From JBDLRH01 sp039800165 (GTDB lineage: Bacteria; Pseudomonadota; Gammaproteobacteria; Burkholderiales; Burkholderiaceae_C), in NCBI GenBank assembly GCA_039800165.1, contig JBDLRH010000004.1, positions 3,346 through 67,345 on the forward strand: a stretch of DNA of 64,000 bases. Reading direction: 5' to 3'. The notes under the pieces were generated by a model, which worked only from the letters and a program-made list of their open reading frames with translations, was not told the origin of the DNA and made no database searches. Positions 18,898-27,431 of the stretch are shown one piece after another (positions within the stretch are counted from its first letter, which is position 1; every line of letters begins with the position of its first letter). The translations under genes were made by a program, and so were the position numbers.

Positions 18898-19991
18898 CGA
18901 GCGCACCCACAACATCATTCCTCAGTGTGCGCGGCTGGACTGCCGTGCTGGTGGCACTGCTGGTGGTGGCGGTGGTGATCCCGCTGCTCAACCTGGCCTT
19001 GCCCGCGGGCAGCGCGCTGCACCTGAGCGACTTCTACGTCAGCCTGATCGGCAAGATCCTCTGCTACGCCATCTGCGCGCTGGCGATGGACCTGATCTGG
19101 GGCTACACCGGCATCCTGTCGCTGGGCCACGGGCTGTTCTTCGCGCTCGGTGGCTACGGCATGGGCATGTACCTGATGCGCCAGATCGGTCGCGACGGCC
19201 AGTACAAGAGCGACATGCCCGACTTCATGGTGTTCCTGAACTGGAAGGAATTCCCCTGGCACTGGGCACTGAGCGACAGCTTCGTCGCGCAGATGCTGCT
19301 GGTGCTGCTGGTGCCAGGCCTGGTGGCCTTTGTGTTCGGCTGGTTCGCCTTTCGCTCGCGCATCAAGGGCGTGTACTTCTCGATCATCACGCAGGCACTC
19401 ACCTTTGCCGCGATGTTGCTGTTCTTCCGCAATGAGACCGGCTTTGGCGGCAACAACGGCTTCACCGACTTCAAGCGCATCCTCGGCATTCCGATCGACC
19501 AGGCCATGCGGGTGTTCCTGTGCGCACTCAGCGGCGTGGTGCTGGTGGGCTTCTACCTGATGAGCCGCGCCATCGTGCACAGCAAGTACGGCCGCGTGCT
19601 GCAGGCCATTCGCGATGCAGAGAGCCGTGTCATGTTCACCGGCTACAACCCGGTGGCCTACAAGCTCAGCATCTGGACGCTGTCGGCCATGATGTGTGCG
19701 GTGGCGGGTGCGCTGTATGTACCGCAGGTGGGCATCATCAACCCGAGCGAGATGAGCCCGGCCGCCAGCATCGAGATGGCGATCTGGGCGGCCGTCGGTG
19801 GCCGCGGCACGCTGATCGGCCCGATCATCGGCGCCTTCTTCGTCAACGGCGCCAAGAGCTGGTTCACCGTGGCCTTCCCCGAGTTCTGGCTGTACTTCCT
19901 GGGGGCGCTGTTCATCGCGGTGACGCTGTTCCTGCCGCAGGGCCTGATCGGCCTGGTGGCGTGGCTGCGCAAGCGCAAGGAGGGCGTATGA
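18894..19991 (+). CDS. urtC: Urea ABC transporter permease UrtC
   Basis: A 365-aa LivM-type permease that pairs with UrtB to form the urea channel. Hydrophobic helices run throughout, and family segments MDLIWGYTGILSLGHG, FFRNETGFGGNNGFTDF and GALYVPQVGIINPSEMSP are clear. Start and stop overlap those of urtB and urtD by 4 bases each (ATGA), showing tight coupling. Confidence 0.96.
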   Translation: MTSAPTTSFLSVRGWTAVLVALLVVAVVIPLLNLALPAGSALHLSDFYVSLIGKILCYAICALAMDLIWGYTGILSLGHGLFFALGGYGMGMYLMRQIGRDGQYKSDMPDFMVFLNWKEFPWHWALSDSFVAQMLLVLLVPGLVAFVFGWFAFRSRIKGVYFSIITQALTFAAMLLFFRNETGFGGNNGFTDFKRILGIPIDQAMRVFLCALSGVVLVGFYLMSRAIVHSKYGRVLQAIRDAESRVMFTGYNPVAYKLSIWTLSAMMCAVAGALYVPQVGIINPSEMSPAASIEMAIWAAVGGRGTLIGPIIGAFFVNGAKSWFTVAFPEFWLYFLGALFIAVTLFLPQGLIGLVAWLRKRKEGV

Positions 19992-20878
19992 CCCCCGACC
20001 TGCTGGAAGCCGGCGCGCGTGCCCGCGAGGCGCATGAGCAGCGCGTGGCGGCGCAAACCGGCCGCACCGAATCTGGCGGACGCGAGGCCGGGTATGGCCG
20101 CCGCATCCGTGCCGGCGTGCCGGATTTCGCGCACGGTGTGGCGCTGTACCTCGACGACATCACGGTCAGCTTCGACGGCTTCAAGGCACTCAATGCGCTG
20201 AGCCTGAGCATTGGCGTGGGCGAGCTGCGCTGCATCATCGGCCCGAACGGCGCGGGCAAGACGACGATGATGGACTGCATCACCGGCAAGACGCGGCCCG
20301 ATAGCGGCCAGGTGTTCTTCGGCTCCAACATCGACCTGCTGCGCCTGACTGAGCCCGAGATTGCGCAGATCGGTATCGGCCGCAAGTTCCAGAAGCCTAC
20401 GGTGTACGAGCCGCTGTCGGTGTTCGAGAACCTCGAGCTCGCGCTGAAGGCCGACCGCGGCGTGCGTGCTGCGCTGTTCCACCGCCTGGGCGGCGCGCAG
20501 CGTGACCGCATCGACGAGGTGCTGGCACTCATCCACCTGAAGGACGAAGCGCACCGCGAAGCGGGGCTGCTGAGCCACGGGCAGAAGCAGTGGCTGGAGA
20601 TCGGCATGCTGCTGATGCAGGAGCCGACGCTGCTGCTGCTCGACGAGCCGGTGGCCGGCATGACCGACGAAGAGACCGAGCGCACCGCAGAACTCTTTCT
20701 GTCGCTCGAGGGCAAGCATTCGCTGGTGGTGGTGGAGCACGACATGCACTTCGTCGACCAGCTGACGCAGGGCCGCAAGAAGGTGACGGTGCTGCACGAG
20801 GGTTCGGTGCTGGCCGAGGGCCTGCTGGCGGATGTGCAGGCCAACGAAAAGGTGGTGGAGGTGTACCTTGGGCGCTGA
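19988..20878 (+). CDS. urtD: Urea ABC transporter ATPase UrtD
   Basis: A 296-aa LivG-type ATPase. An N-terminal extension of roughly 55 residues precedes the ABC domain. Walker A is GPNGAGKTT (near 83-91), the Q-loop segment FQKPTVYEPLSVFENLELA is the UrtD type, the signature is LSHGQKQWLEIG and Walker B is LLLLDEPVAG. It overlaps urtC by 4 bases. Unlike the other joints of the operon, the joint to urtE is a 270-base gap containing a large inverted repeat. Confidence 0.95.
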   Translation: MTPDLLEAGARAREAHEQRVAAQTGRTESGGREAGYGRRIRAGVPDFAHGVALYLDDITVSFDGFKALNALSLSIGVGELRCIIGPNGAGKTTMMDCITGKTRPDSGQVFFGSNIDLLRLTEPEIAQIGIGRKFQKPTVYEPLSVFENLELALKADRGVRAALFHRLGGAQRDRIDEVLALIHLKDEAHREAGLLSHGQKQWLEIGMLLMQEPTLLLLDEPVAGMTDEETERTAELFLSLEGKHSLVVVEHDMHFVDQLTQGRKKVTVLHEGSVLAEGLLADVQANEKVVEVYLGR

Positions 20879-20960
20879 CCTCCTGATCGCCGATGCCGTC
20901 TGCGCTTCTGCGATGGTGCGCCTGTGCGGCGGCACGTGGCGCGCGCAAGGGGCTTGCGCT

Positions 20961-21049
20961 GCGGTCTGCGGGCATCCGGCCACCTCCGTGTCCCCCGGGC
21001 CTTCGGCCCTCCTCCTTTTACCTGCGGTGGCCGGACACCCGCAGACCGC
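20961..21049. repeat. Large imperfect inverted repeat between urtD and urtE
   Basis: Two 24-base arms, 20961-20984 and 21026-21049, are reverse complements at 22 of 24 positions (the two mismatches are adjacent). They enclose a 41-base loop that contains a smaller hairpin GGGCC-TTC-GGCCC (20997-21009). No T-run follows, so it is not a standard terminator. The 270-base gap 20879-21148 has no credible gene; this structure is the main content. Confidence 0.8.
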
Positions 21050-21148
21050 GGGGAGCAAGAGGCACTCGTTGCAGCGACCGGGGTCACAGCCGTTGCAGTG
21101 CAACCGAACAACACATTTGATCGCGACACACAAGGCGAGGTCCACCGA

Positions 21149-21853
21149 ATGCTGAAAGTCGAAGGCCTCAACCAGTACTACGGCGGCAGCCACATCCTGC
21201 GCAACGTCGGCTTCGAGGCGAAGCCTGGCGAGGTGACGGTGGTGCTCGGTCGCAATGGCGTGGGCAAGACCACGCTGCTCAAGAGCCTGATGGGCGTGGT
21301 GCCGGTCAAGACGGGTTCGGTGGTGCTCGACGGCACTGACTTGACGCGTGCCACCTCGTACGAACGCGTGCGCGCCGGCATCGGCTACGTGCCGCAGGGT
21401 CGCGAGATTTTCGGGCGCCTCACGGTGGAAGAGAACCTGCGCATGGGCCTGGCCAGCCGGCCCGCGGGTACCGCCATCCCGGCCGAGCTGTTCGAGCTGT
21501 TCCCGGTGCTCAAGCAGATGATCGGCCGGCGTGGCGGCGACCTGTCGGGCGGGCAACAGCAGCAGCTGGCGATTGCGCGGGCGCTGGCCTTCGGGCCGAA
21601 GCTGCTGCTGCTCGATGAACCCACCGAAGGCATCCAGCCCAGCATCATCAAGGACATCGGCCGCGTCATCCGCCGCCTGGCAGAGCACGGCATGAACGGC
21701 CAGCGCATGGCGGTGGTGCTGGTGGAGCAGTACTACGACTTCGCTGCCGAGCTGGCCGACCGGTACATCGTGATGCAGCGCGGCGAGGTGATCGCGCGCG
21801 GGCCGGGCAGCGAGATGGAAGCCAAGGGCATCCGCCAGCTCGTCGCGATCTGA
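21149..21853 (+). CDS. urtE: Urea ABC transporter ATPase UrtE
   Basis: A 234-aa LivF-type ATPase, partner of UrtD. Walker A GRNGVGKTT (near 34-42), the Q-loop GYVPQGREIFGRLTVEENL, signature LSGGQQQQLAIARAL and Walker B LLLLDEPTEGIQPS are intact. The start MLKVEGLNQYYGGSHIL fits the family. An upstream in-frame extension runs through the inverted repeat and is rejected. Confidence 0.96.
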   Translation: MLKVEGLNQYYGGSHILRNVGFEAKPGEVTVVLGRNGVGKTTLLKSLMGVVPVKTGSVVLDGTDLTRATSYERVRAGIGYVPQGREIFGRLTVEENLRMGLASRPAGTAIPAELFELFPVLKQMIGRRGGDLSGGQQQQLAIARALAFGPKLLLLDEPTEGIQPSIIKDIGRVIRRLAEHGMNGQRMAVVLVEQYYDFAAELADRYIVMQRGEVIARGPGSEMEAKGIRQLVAI

Positions 21854-21917
21854 CGCACCCAAGTCGCTGCCGGGCGGTTGCGGGGTCGCGCCGACGCAGG
21901 CTTGCTAGAGTGCGGCC

Positions 21918-22568
21918 ATGAGCCGCCTTGCCGACCCGGTGATCTGGAGCCACGCCGCCGTCGCGGTGGAGGCCTGCGCGATCACCGCATTTGCGCTGTC
22001 GGGCGTCCTGGAAGCCGCACGCAAGCGGCTCGATGCGGTGGGAGTGGCGGTGGTTGCGTTCCTCGCGGCCTTTGGCGGCGGCACGCTGCGCGACATCCTG
22101 CTAGACCGCCGGCCGTTTTTCTGGGTCGAACATTCCTGGTACCTGTGGGGCCTGTTCGCGCTGTGCGCAGTGGCGCTGGCGTGGATGCGCAAGCGGCACT
22201 TCCAGCCCACCGAACGGGCGATGCAGTGGGCCGACGCGCTGGGGCTGGGGCTGTTCTCGGCGGCGGGCACGCAAATGGCCTGGACGCTGCAGATGCCGGC
22301 CATCGCTGCGGTGCTGATGGGCGTGGTCAGTGCCATCTTTGGTGGCGTGCTGCGCGACATCGTCTGCAACGAGATCCCGAGCGCGTTGCGCGATCACCGG
22401 CCCTACGCGATTTGCGCTTTCGCGGGCAGCTGGGTGGTGATCGGTGCCACCGAAGTCGGCATGGAGCCCACGGTGGCGTTGCTGCTGTCGGCCGCGGTCA
22501 TCACCGCGCTGCGCAGCCTCGCCATCTGGCGCGACTGGCGCGTGCCGGCGTGGCGGGTGGACGACTGA
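21918..22568 (+). CDS. TRIC/UPF0126-type membrane channel protein
   Basis: A 216-aa inner-membrane protein with about six or seven hydrophobic helices arranged as two related halves. Each half carries the TRIC signature: GGGTLRDILLDRRP near 54-67 and FGGVLRDIVCNEIP near 138-151. Prokaryotic TRIC proteins are trimeric cation channels; a role in ammonium or glycine-related transport has been speculated for family members but is not shown here. It follows urtE in the same direction after 64 bases and converges on the HAD gene. Confidence 0.88.
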   Translation: MSRLADPVIWSHAAVAVEACAITAFALSGVLEAARKRLDAVGVAVVAFLAAFGGGTLRDILLDRRPFFWVEHSWYLWGLFALCAVALAWMRKRHFQPTERAMQWADALGLGLFSAAGTQMAWTLQMPAIAAVLMGVVSAIFGGVLRDIVCNEIPSALRDHRPYAICAFAGSWVVIGATEVGMEPTVALLLSAAVITALRSLAIWRDWRVPAWRVDD

Positions 22569-22580
22569 GCGCCAGCGCGC

Positions 22581-23297
22581 TCAGCAGCCCAGCTGGTCGG
22601 CCAGCTCGACGATGCTTGCGGCGTGCAGGTCGTTGCCTGCCTGCGGTGACACGTCTTTCGGCTCGGCCTCGCCGAATTCGAAGCGGCGCTCGATGTAGGC
22701 GGTGCGCAGCCCGCAGGCGCGTGCACCGGCCAGGTCGTCGTGGTGCGCGGCCACCAGCATCACCTGCTCGGCAGGCAGGTCGAACACCCGCGCCACGCCC
22801 AGGTAGGTGGCCGGGTCGGGCTTGTAGGCGCGAAACACCTCTGCGCTCAGCACGCAGTCCCAGGGCAGGCCGGCGCGCTTGGCCATGTTGGTCAGCAGGC
22901 CGATGTTGCCGTTGGACAGGGTGCAGATGGTGTAGTGGCGCTTCAGGCGCGCGAGGCCCTTGACGCTGTCGGGCCACGGGTCGAGCCGGTGCCACACGCG
23001 GTTGAGCTCGCGCCGCTCGGCGTCGCTCAGATGCTCCAGGCCGAACTGCGGCAGGATCTGGTCGAGGATGATGCGGTGCAGGTCGTCGATCAGCGTCCAG
23101 CCGAGCTCGCCGCTCATCACACGCGCCATCGCCGGTTTGTAGCCGGCGCGCCAGGCGTTGGCGAACGCGTGACCGTCCACCTGAGGGTAGCGCGCCGACA
23201 TCTCGCGCTCAATGCTGCCGTGCCAGTCGACCACGGTTCCGAAGATGTCAAAGCACAGGACCTTCACGTCCTGCGTCCATGCGGGGGCTGAGCTCAT
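22581..23297 (-). CDS. HAD-family haloacid dehalogenase type II-like hydrolase
   Basis: A 238-aa protein with the nucleophile motif CFDIFGTVVD (Asp near 17), LSNGN (motif II region), a Lys in RAYKPDPATYLG (motif III) and MLVAAHHDDLAGARACGLRTAYI (motif IV). This fits L-2-haloacid dehalogenase type II or a related phosphatase. The frame continues upstream into ureD, so I chose MSSAPAW. It is the last gene on the minus strand after ureD, 73 bases downstream. Substrate unknown. Confidence 0.85.
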   Translation of the reverse strand: MSSAPAWTQDVKVLCFDIFGTVVDWHGSIEREMSARYPQVDGHAFANAWRAGYKPAMARVMSGELGWTLIDDLHRIILDQILPQFGLEHLSDAERRELNRVWHRLDPWPDSVKGLARLKRHYTICTLSNGNIGLLTNMAKRAGLPWDCVLSAEVFRAYKPDPATYLGVARVFDLPAEQVMLVAAHHDDLAGARACGLRTAYIERRFEFGEAEPKDVSPQAGNDLHAASIVELADQLGC

Positions 23298-23370
23298 GCG
23301 CGCATGGTAGGCAGATGTGCCGCGCGGCACTGTCGCGCATGCTGCACCCGGCGCCCTGCCAGGCGGCCGG

Positions 23371-24210
23371 CTACATCGCCCAGATGCGTGGCGCGGTCGG
23401 GGCCAGGCCCCACAGGGATTGCCGCCACCGGGCGCGGATGGCGCGCAGCAGCGCCATGGCCGGCTCCACCACCGGCGACAGCGCGCGCACCACCACCACG
23501 TCGGCATGTGGCGAGGTGGCGCCGGCGATGAGTTGCGCGCGGTCGGCGTCGTGCTGTGCAATCTGCTCGCGCGCCGCGTCCAGGGCCAGCTCGCGGCGCG
23601 GCTTGTCCAGCGTGCCTGCGCCCAGCAAGAACAGGGTGGACACGCAGCGCCGGCCGGCCAGGCCGGTGGGCCCGTCCATCAAGCGCAGGTCATCCGCGGC
23701 GATGCGCCCGCGCTCGAGCCAGCGGCCCGGCCACTGCAGGTGCTGCTGCAGGTGGCCGCGCTCGAAAGGCTGCCCCGCGTTCGGAAGCCCGAGCGCGGCG
23801 AGGTCCCAGCCGATCATCTCGGCGCCGTCGGCAAGCTCCAGCGTCAGGCGGTTCTCTGCCAGGCAACCGCTGTAGCACAGCGCCTCCAGCGGCAGCCACT
23901 CCAGCCGCGCGCCGCGCGCCAGTGCAAGGCGGGTGTGCTGCAGTGCCGGTGCGCCATCGCTGCGGTAAAAGCGCGCCGCACCCGGCGTGGTCACGAGCCC
24001 GTGTGCGCCTTCGCCCACGTCCACCTGCACATCGAGCATGTCGCCACCGACCAGCCCGCCCGGTGGATGCACCAGCACGTTGTGGCAGATGCCGTCGCCT
24101 TCGGGGTACAGGCTTTGCAGGATGCGCAGCGGGCCCTCATGCGCATGCCGGGCCACGCAGCGCTGCTGCTCGACGCGATAGGAAAGATTCAGCCGTGCAT
24201 GCCACGCCAT
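23371..24210 (-). CDS. ureD: Urease accessory protein UreD (UreH)
   Basis: A 279-aa scaffold that binds apo-urease and receives nickel from UreG/UreF. Recognisable segments: HEGPLRILQSLYPEG, HPPGGLVGGD, TTPGAARFYRS, and LEWLPLEALCYSG. It is the only urease gene missing from the ure operon and lies about 7.7 kb away from ureA, beyond urtABCDE. It starts 7 bases after the FAD-oxidase stop, so it belongs to the transcript of the 22.6-32.1 kb operon. Urease maturation should therefore depend on that operon. Confidence 0.95.
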   Translation of the reverse strand: MAWHARLNLSYRVEQQRCVARHAHEGPLRILQSLYPEGDGICHNVLVHPPGGLVGGDMLDVQVDVGEGAHGLVTTPGAARFYRSDGAPALQHTRLALARGARLEWLPLEALCYSGCLAENRLTLELADGAEMIGWDLAALGLPNAGQPFERGHLQQHLQWPGRWLERGRIAADDLRLMDGPTGLAGRRCVSTLFLLGAGTLDKPRRELALDAAREQIAQHDADRAQLIAGATSPHADVVVVRALSPVVEPAMALLRAIRARWRQSLWGLAPTAPRIWAM

Positions 24211-24217
24211 GCGCCGA

Positions 24218-25636
24218 TTAGGCCATAGCGGCCTGCGGCGCCGACTCGCTGGCGCGCAGCTGGTCCCAGGTGCGCAGCTTGCCCGGGTTCAGCAGGCCCT
24301 GCGGGTCAAAGCGGCGCTTCATCTCGATGACCGTCGGGTCGAGCTTGTTGTTCTGCTTGCCGTCCTCGACGATGTAGACATGCGGGTTGTTGATCTGTAC
24401 GCCGTGATCGCGATAGATCTGCATGATCTCGTTGAGCCGCTCTTCGGTGGTGTAGCGGATCAGCTGCAGGCCGCTGCAGTTGAAGGCGCCTTCCTTGGTG
24501 CGCAGGAACTCCAGGTGCATCATCACCTCGCCGGCCAGAGCCTTCTCGAGCGCACGTACCTGCTCGAGGCAGCGCGAGGGCGTGAAGCCGCTCTGGATGT
24601 AGGTGAGGCCCTTGTCGATCTTCAGCGCATTGAGCGTGGTGTGGTTCCAGCTGTATTCGATCAGCGTGCGGTGCGAGGCCTCGACTTCGGCGGCGGTCTT
24701 GCGGTAGGTGACCTGCCCGCCGAGCGACGCGGCCATGGCACGCATGGCGTCTTCGCTCCACGGCGCCAGCACCAGCAGCACCGCATGGCAGCCCTTGGGC
24801 AGGTGCTCGCCCAGCGTGGTCATGTAGTCGGGAATCGGCGCACCGAGGAAGCACACCTCCTTCTTGACCACGCCGGGCGCCTGGCCAAACTGGTAGGCAA
24901 AGTCCAGAGCGGCATCGAACTGCTCGAAGGTCACGACGCACTCCATCCAGTCGATGGCCGGTGCCAGCGCCACTTCCAGCTCCAGCACGATGCCGTTGGT
25001 GCCGTAGGTGTGGTGCAGCATCATGGCCTCGGCACCGCGCAGCTCGAACACCTGCGGCTCGGGCTCGACGCTCATCACGCGAACGCCCAGCACATTGCCG
25101 GGGGCTGCCAGCGGGCCGTAGTTGATCGAGCCGGCACCGCCAAAGCCGCCGCCGAACAGGCCGCCCAGCGTGGCGCTGCGGAAGGTGGAGGGCAGCCAGC
25201 GCAGCTCGTGGCCGAGCGGGCGGGCCTGCGCGTCAAAGTCGGTCAGGCGGATGCCGGCCATCGCGCGGCCCACGCCGTCGCGCAGCCAGCAAAAGCCGTT
25301 GTAGCCGCTGAGGTCGAGCACCACGCCGCCATGCAGCGGCGTCGACTGGCCGTAGTTGCCGGTGCCGCTGCCGCGCACGGTGATCGGGATGCTGTCGCGC
25401 GCACAGGCGCCCACCACCGCTCGGACTTCGTCTTCGCTGCGCGGCCGCACCACGACGTCGGCGCGTTTGCCCGCCAGCTGGCGCTTGAGCACTGGGCTGA
25501 ACCACGAGAAATCTTGCGACAGCCGGGCCACGCGCAGCGGGTCGGTCACCCAGTCCAGGTCCGGCATGTCGCGCGTGAGGCGCTGCGCGGCCGACAGGGT
25601 GGGCGATTCAGGCGAAGCAACAGAGGTGGAGTTCAT
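24218..25636 (-). CDS. FAD-binding oxidase (GlcD/VAO type)
   Basis: A 472-aa flavoprotein with an FAD_binding_4 (PCMH-type) domain (about 60-235), including RGSGTGNYGQ, LPSTFRSATLGGLFGGGFGG and the GPLAAPGNVLG region. A substrate domain follows, and the C-terminal RRFDPQGLLNPGKLRTW is typical of glycolate/D-lactate oxidase-type enzymes. It lacks the Cys motifs of an iron-sulfur partner. In this operon it may oxidise a hydroxy acid or the heterocycle product; the substrate cannot be read from sequence. ureD follows after 7 bases. Confidence 0.85.
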   Translation of the reverse strand: MNSTSVASPESPTLSAAQRLTRDMPDLDWVTDPLRVARLSQDFSWFSPVLKRQLAGKRADVVVRPRSEDEVRAVVGACARDSIPITVRGSGTGNYGQSTPLHGGVVLDLSGYNGFCWLRDGVGRAMAGIRLTDFDAQARPLGHELRWLPSTFRSATLGGLFGGGFGGAGSINYGPLAAPGNVLGVRVMSVEPEPQVFELRGAEAMMLHHTYGTNGIVLELEVALAPAIDWMECVVTFEQFDAALDFAYQFGQAPGVVKKEVCFLGAPIPDYMTTLGEHLPKGCHAVLLVLAPWSEDAMRAMAASLGGQVTYRKTAAEVEASHRTLIEYSWNHTTLNALKIDKGLTYIQSGFTPSRCLEQVRALEKALAGEVMMHLEFLRTKEGAFNCSGLQLIRYTTEERLNEIMQIYRDHGVQINNPHVYIVEDGKQNNKLDPTVIEMKRRFDPQGLLNPGKLRTWDQLRASESAPQAAMA

Positions 25637-25699
25637 GACGATGGACTTCTGTGAGGAGCAGACGATGTATGAAGCGCAGTGGTATGAAGGTGTGCCTTG

Positions 25700-26569
25700 T
25701 CAGTCAGACGAGGTTTCGCTGGCGTGCCAGTTGCCCAGTGCCAGGCGGGTCAACCAGTTCATCAGCACGAACAGGGCGACGCCGGTCAGCGAAATCAGCA
25801 GCAGCGCGGCGAACATGCGCGGGATGTTCAGCTGAAAGCCGGCCTGCAGGATCTGGTAGGCCAGGCCCGCGCCGGTGCCGCCGGTGCCTGCCACAAATTC
25901 GGCCACCACCGCGCCGATGAGGGCCAGACCGCTGGAGATGCGCAGACCGCCGAAGAAGTAGGGCAGCGCACTCGGGATGCGCAGACGCAGCAGCGTCTGC
26001 ACCCGCGTGGCGCGGTTCATCACGAAGTAGCTCTGCAGGTCGGGCTCGACACTGCGCAGGCCCAGCGTGGTGTTGCTGATGATGGGAAACAGCGCCACGA
26101 GCGAGGCACAGATCACCATCGAGAGCGTCGGGTCCTTGAACCAGATGATGATCAGCGGCGCCACCGCCACGATGGGCGTGACCTGCAGCAGCACCGCGTA
26201 GGGGAACAGCGCGGTTTCGATCCGGCGGCTCTGCACGAACAGAAAGCTGATCAGCACACCGACGATGGTGGCTGCCACGAAAGCGAGCACCGTCACCTTG
26301 ACGGTGACCAGCAGCGAGGTGCCCAGCGCCGCCCAGTCGGTCCACAGCGTCTTGACCATGAGGATGGGCGAAGGCACCAGGTAGGGCGGCAGTTCCAGGC
26401 CGGTGACGAGGCCCTGCCACAGCGCGAGCAGCAGCAGCCCCACCGCTACCGGGTAGGCGATCTTCTGGAAGCGCGGTTGCGACAGCAGCGGCAGCCGTGC
26501 CGCCGATGCGGCGGGCGTTGCGCGCGCCGCAGGCGCAGACGGCGAAGCGGGCAAGGTGGCCGTGTTCAT
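25700..26569 (-). CDS. ABC transporter permease, SsuC/TauC type
   Basis: A 289-aa inner-membrane permease of the nitrate/sulfonate/taurine/pyrimidine-precursor importer class. The N-terminus is Ala/Pro-rich (about 1-30), followed by six or so helices and the coupling motif region GLRSVEPDLQSYFVMNRATRVQTLLRLRIPSALPYFFGGL (typical EAA-like loop). It overlaps the ATPase stop by 4 bases. Together with the ATPase and binding protein it forms importer 1. Confidence 0.92.
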   Translation of the reverse strand: MNTATLPASPSAPAARATPAASAARLPLLSQPRFQKIAYPVAVGLLLLALWQGLVTGLELPPYLVPSPILMVKTLWTDWAALGTSLLVTVKVTVLAFVAATIVGVLISFLFVQSRRIETALFPYAVLLQVTPIVAVAPLIIIWFKDPTLSMVICASLVALFPIISNTTLGLRSVEPDLQSYFVMNRATRVQTLLRLRIPSALPYFFGGLRISSGLALIGAVVAEFVAGTGGTGAGLAYQILQAGFQLNIPRMFAALLLISLTGVALFVLMNWLTRLALGNWHASETSSD

Positions 26570-27408
26570 GGGGTCTCCTGCTCGGCGTGGTGGGCGCTTG
26601 CGCGCAGCAGGCTGTCCTGCAGGCGCTTGGCGTGGCGAGTGAACTGCGGGCTGACCATGAAATCGGGCGTGCGCGGATACGGCTCGTCGATGTCGAAGGT
26701 CTCGACCACGCGGCCGGGCCGCGCGGCCATCATCACCACGCGGCTGGAGAGGAACACTGCCTCATGGATGGAGTGGGTGACAAAGATCACCGTGAGGTTT
26801 TTCTTCTGCCACAGGTCCAGCAGCTCGGCGTCGAGCTTGTGACGCGTGATCTCGTCAAGCGCACCGAAGGGCTCGTCCATCAGCAGCAGGTCGGGCTCGG
26901 TGACCAGGCTGCGGGCGATCGACACCCGCATCTGCATGCCGCCCGACAGCTGGCGCGGCAGGGCCTTCGCAAAGCGCTCCAGCCCCACCAGCTTGAGGGC
27001 ATCGGCCACGCGTGCGTCGCCTTCGGCGCGCGGCACGCCGGCCAGGTCCAGCGGCAGACGCACATTGGCCTGCACGCTGGCCCAGGGCATGAGCGTGGGG
27101 GACTGGAAGACGAAGGCCATCTTCTTGCCTGTCTCTGCCAGCCGCGCCACCGGCCGCTGCCACAGATGCAGCCGGCCGTCGGTGGGCTCGAGCAGGCCCG
27201 CCACCATCTTCAGCAGCGTGCTCTTGCCGCAGCCCGATGGCCCGAGCAGCGTCACGAACTCGCCCTGGCGGATGCTCAGGTCCACCGGCAGCAGCGCCTG
27301 CGTGCCGTCGGGGTAGGTTTTCTGTGCCGACAGCACCTCCACCGCAGCGGCGGGCTGCGATGGGGGCTGCAGTGCCGGAGCCAGGTGCCCGGGTTCCTCA
27401 CGGTTCAT
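26566..27408 (-). CDS. ABC transporter ATPase, SsuB/TauB type
   Basis: A 280-aa ATPase. Walker A GPSGCGKST is at about 56-64, the Q-loop is VFQSPTLMPWASV, the signature is LSGGMQMRVSIARSL and Walker B is LLLMDEPFGALDE, followed by VTHSIHEAVFL. The first 25 residues are a variable extension. The start MNREEPGHL is chosen because the longer frame overlaps the binding-protein gene. The ligand of importer 1 is unknown; the context suggests a nitrogen heterocycle. Confidence 0.93.
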   Translation of the reverse strand: MNREEPGHLAPALQPPSQPAAAVEVLSAQKTYPDGTQALLPVDLSIRQGEFVTLLGPSGCGKSTLLKMVAGLLEPTDGRLHLWQRPVARLAETGKKMAFVFQSPTLMPWASVQANVRLPLDLAGVPRAEGDARVADALKLVGLERFAKALPRQLSGGMQMRVSIARSLVTEPDLLLMDEPFGALDEITRHKLDAELLDLWQKKNLTVIFVTHSIHEAVFLSSRVVMMAARPGRVVETFDIDEPYPRTPDFMVSPQFTRHAKRLQDSLLRASAHHAEQETP

Positions 27409-27431
27409 GCGCGACTCCTGCGTGGGTGAGG

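Noticed and set aside
23317..23330. GTGCCGCGCGGCAC palindrome in the ureD-HAD gap
   Set aside because: Short GC-only palindromes are common in DNA of this composition and no second copy or regulator was found.
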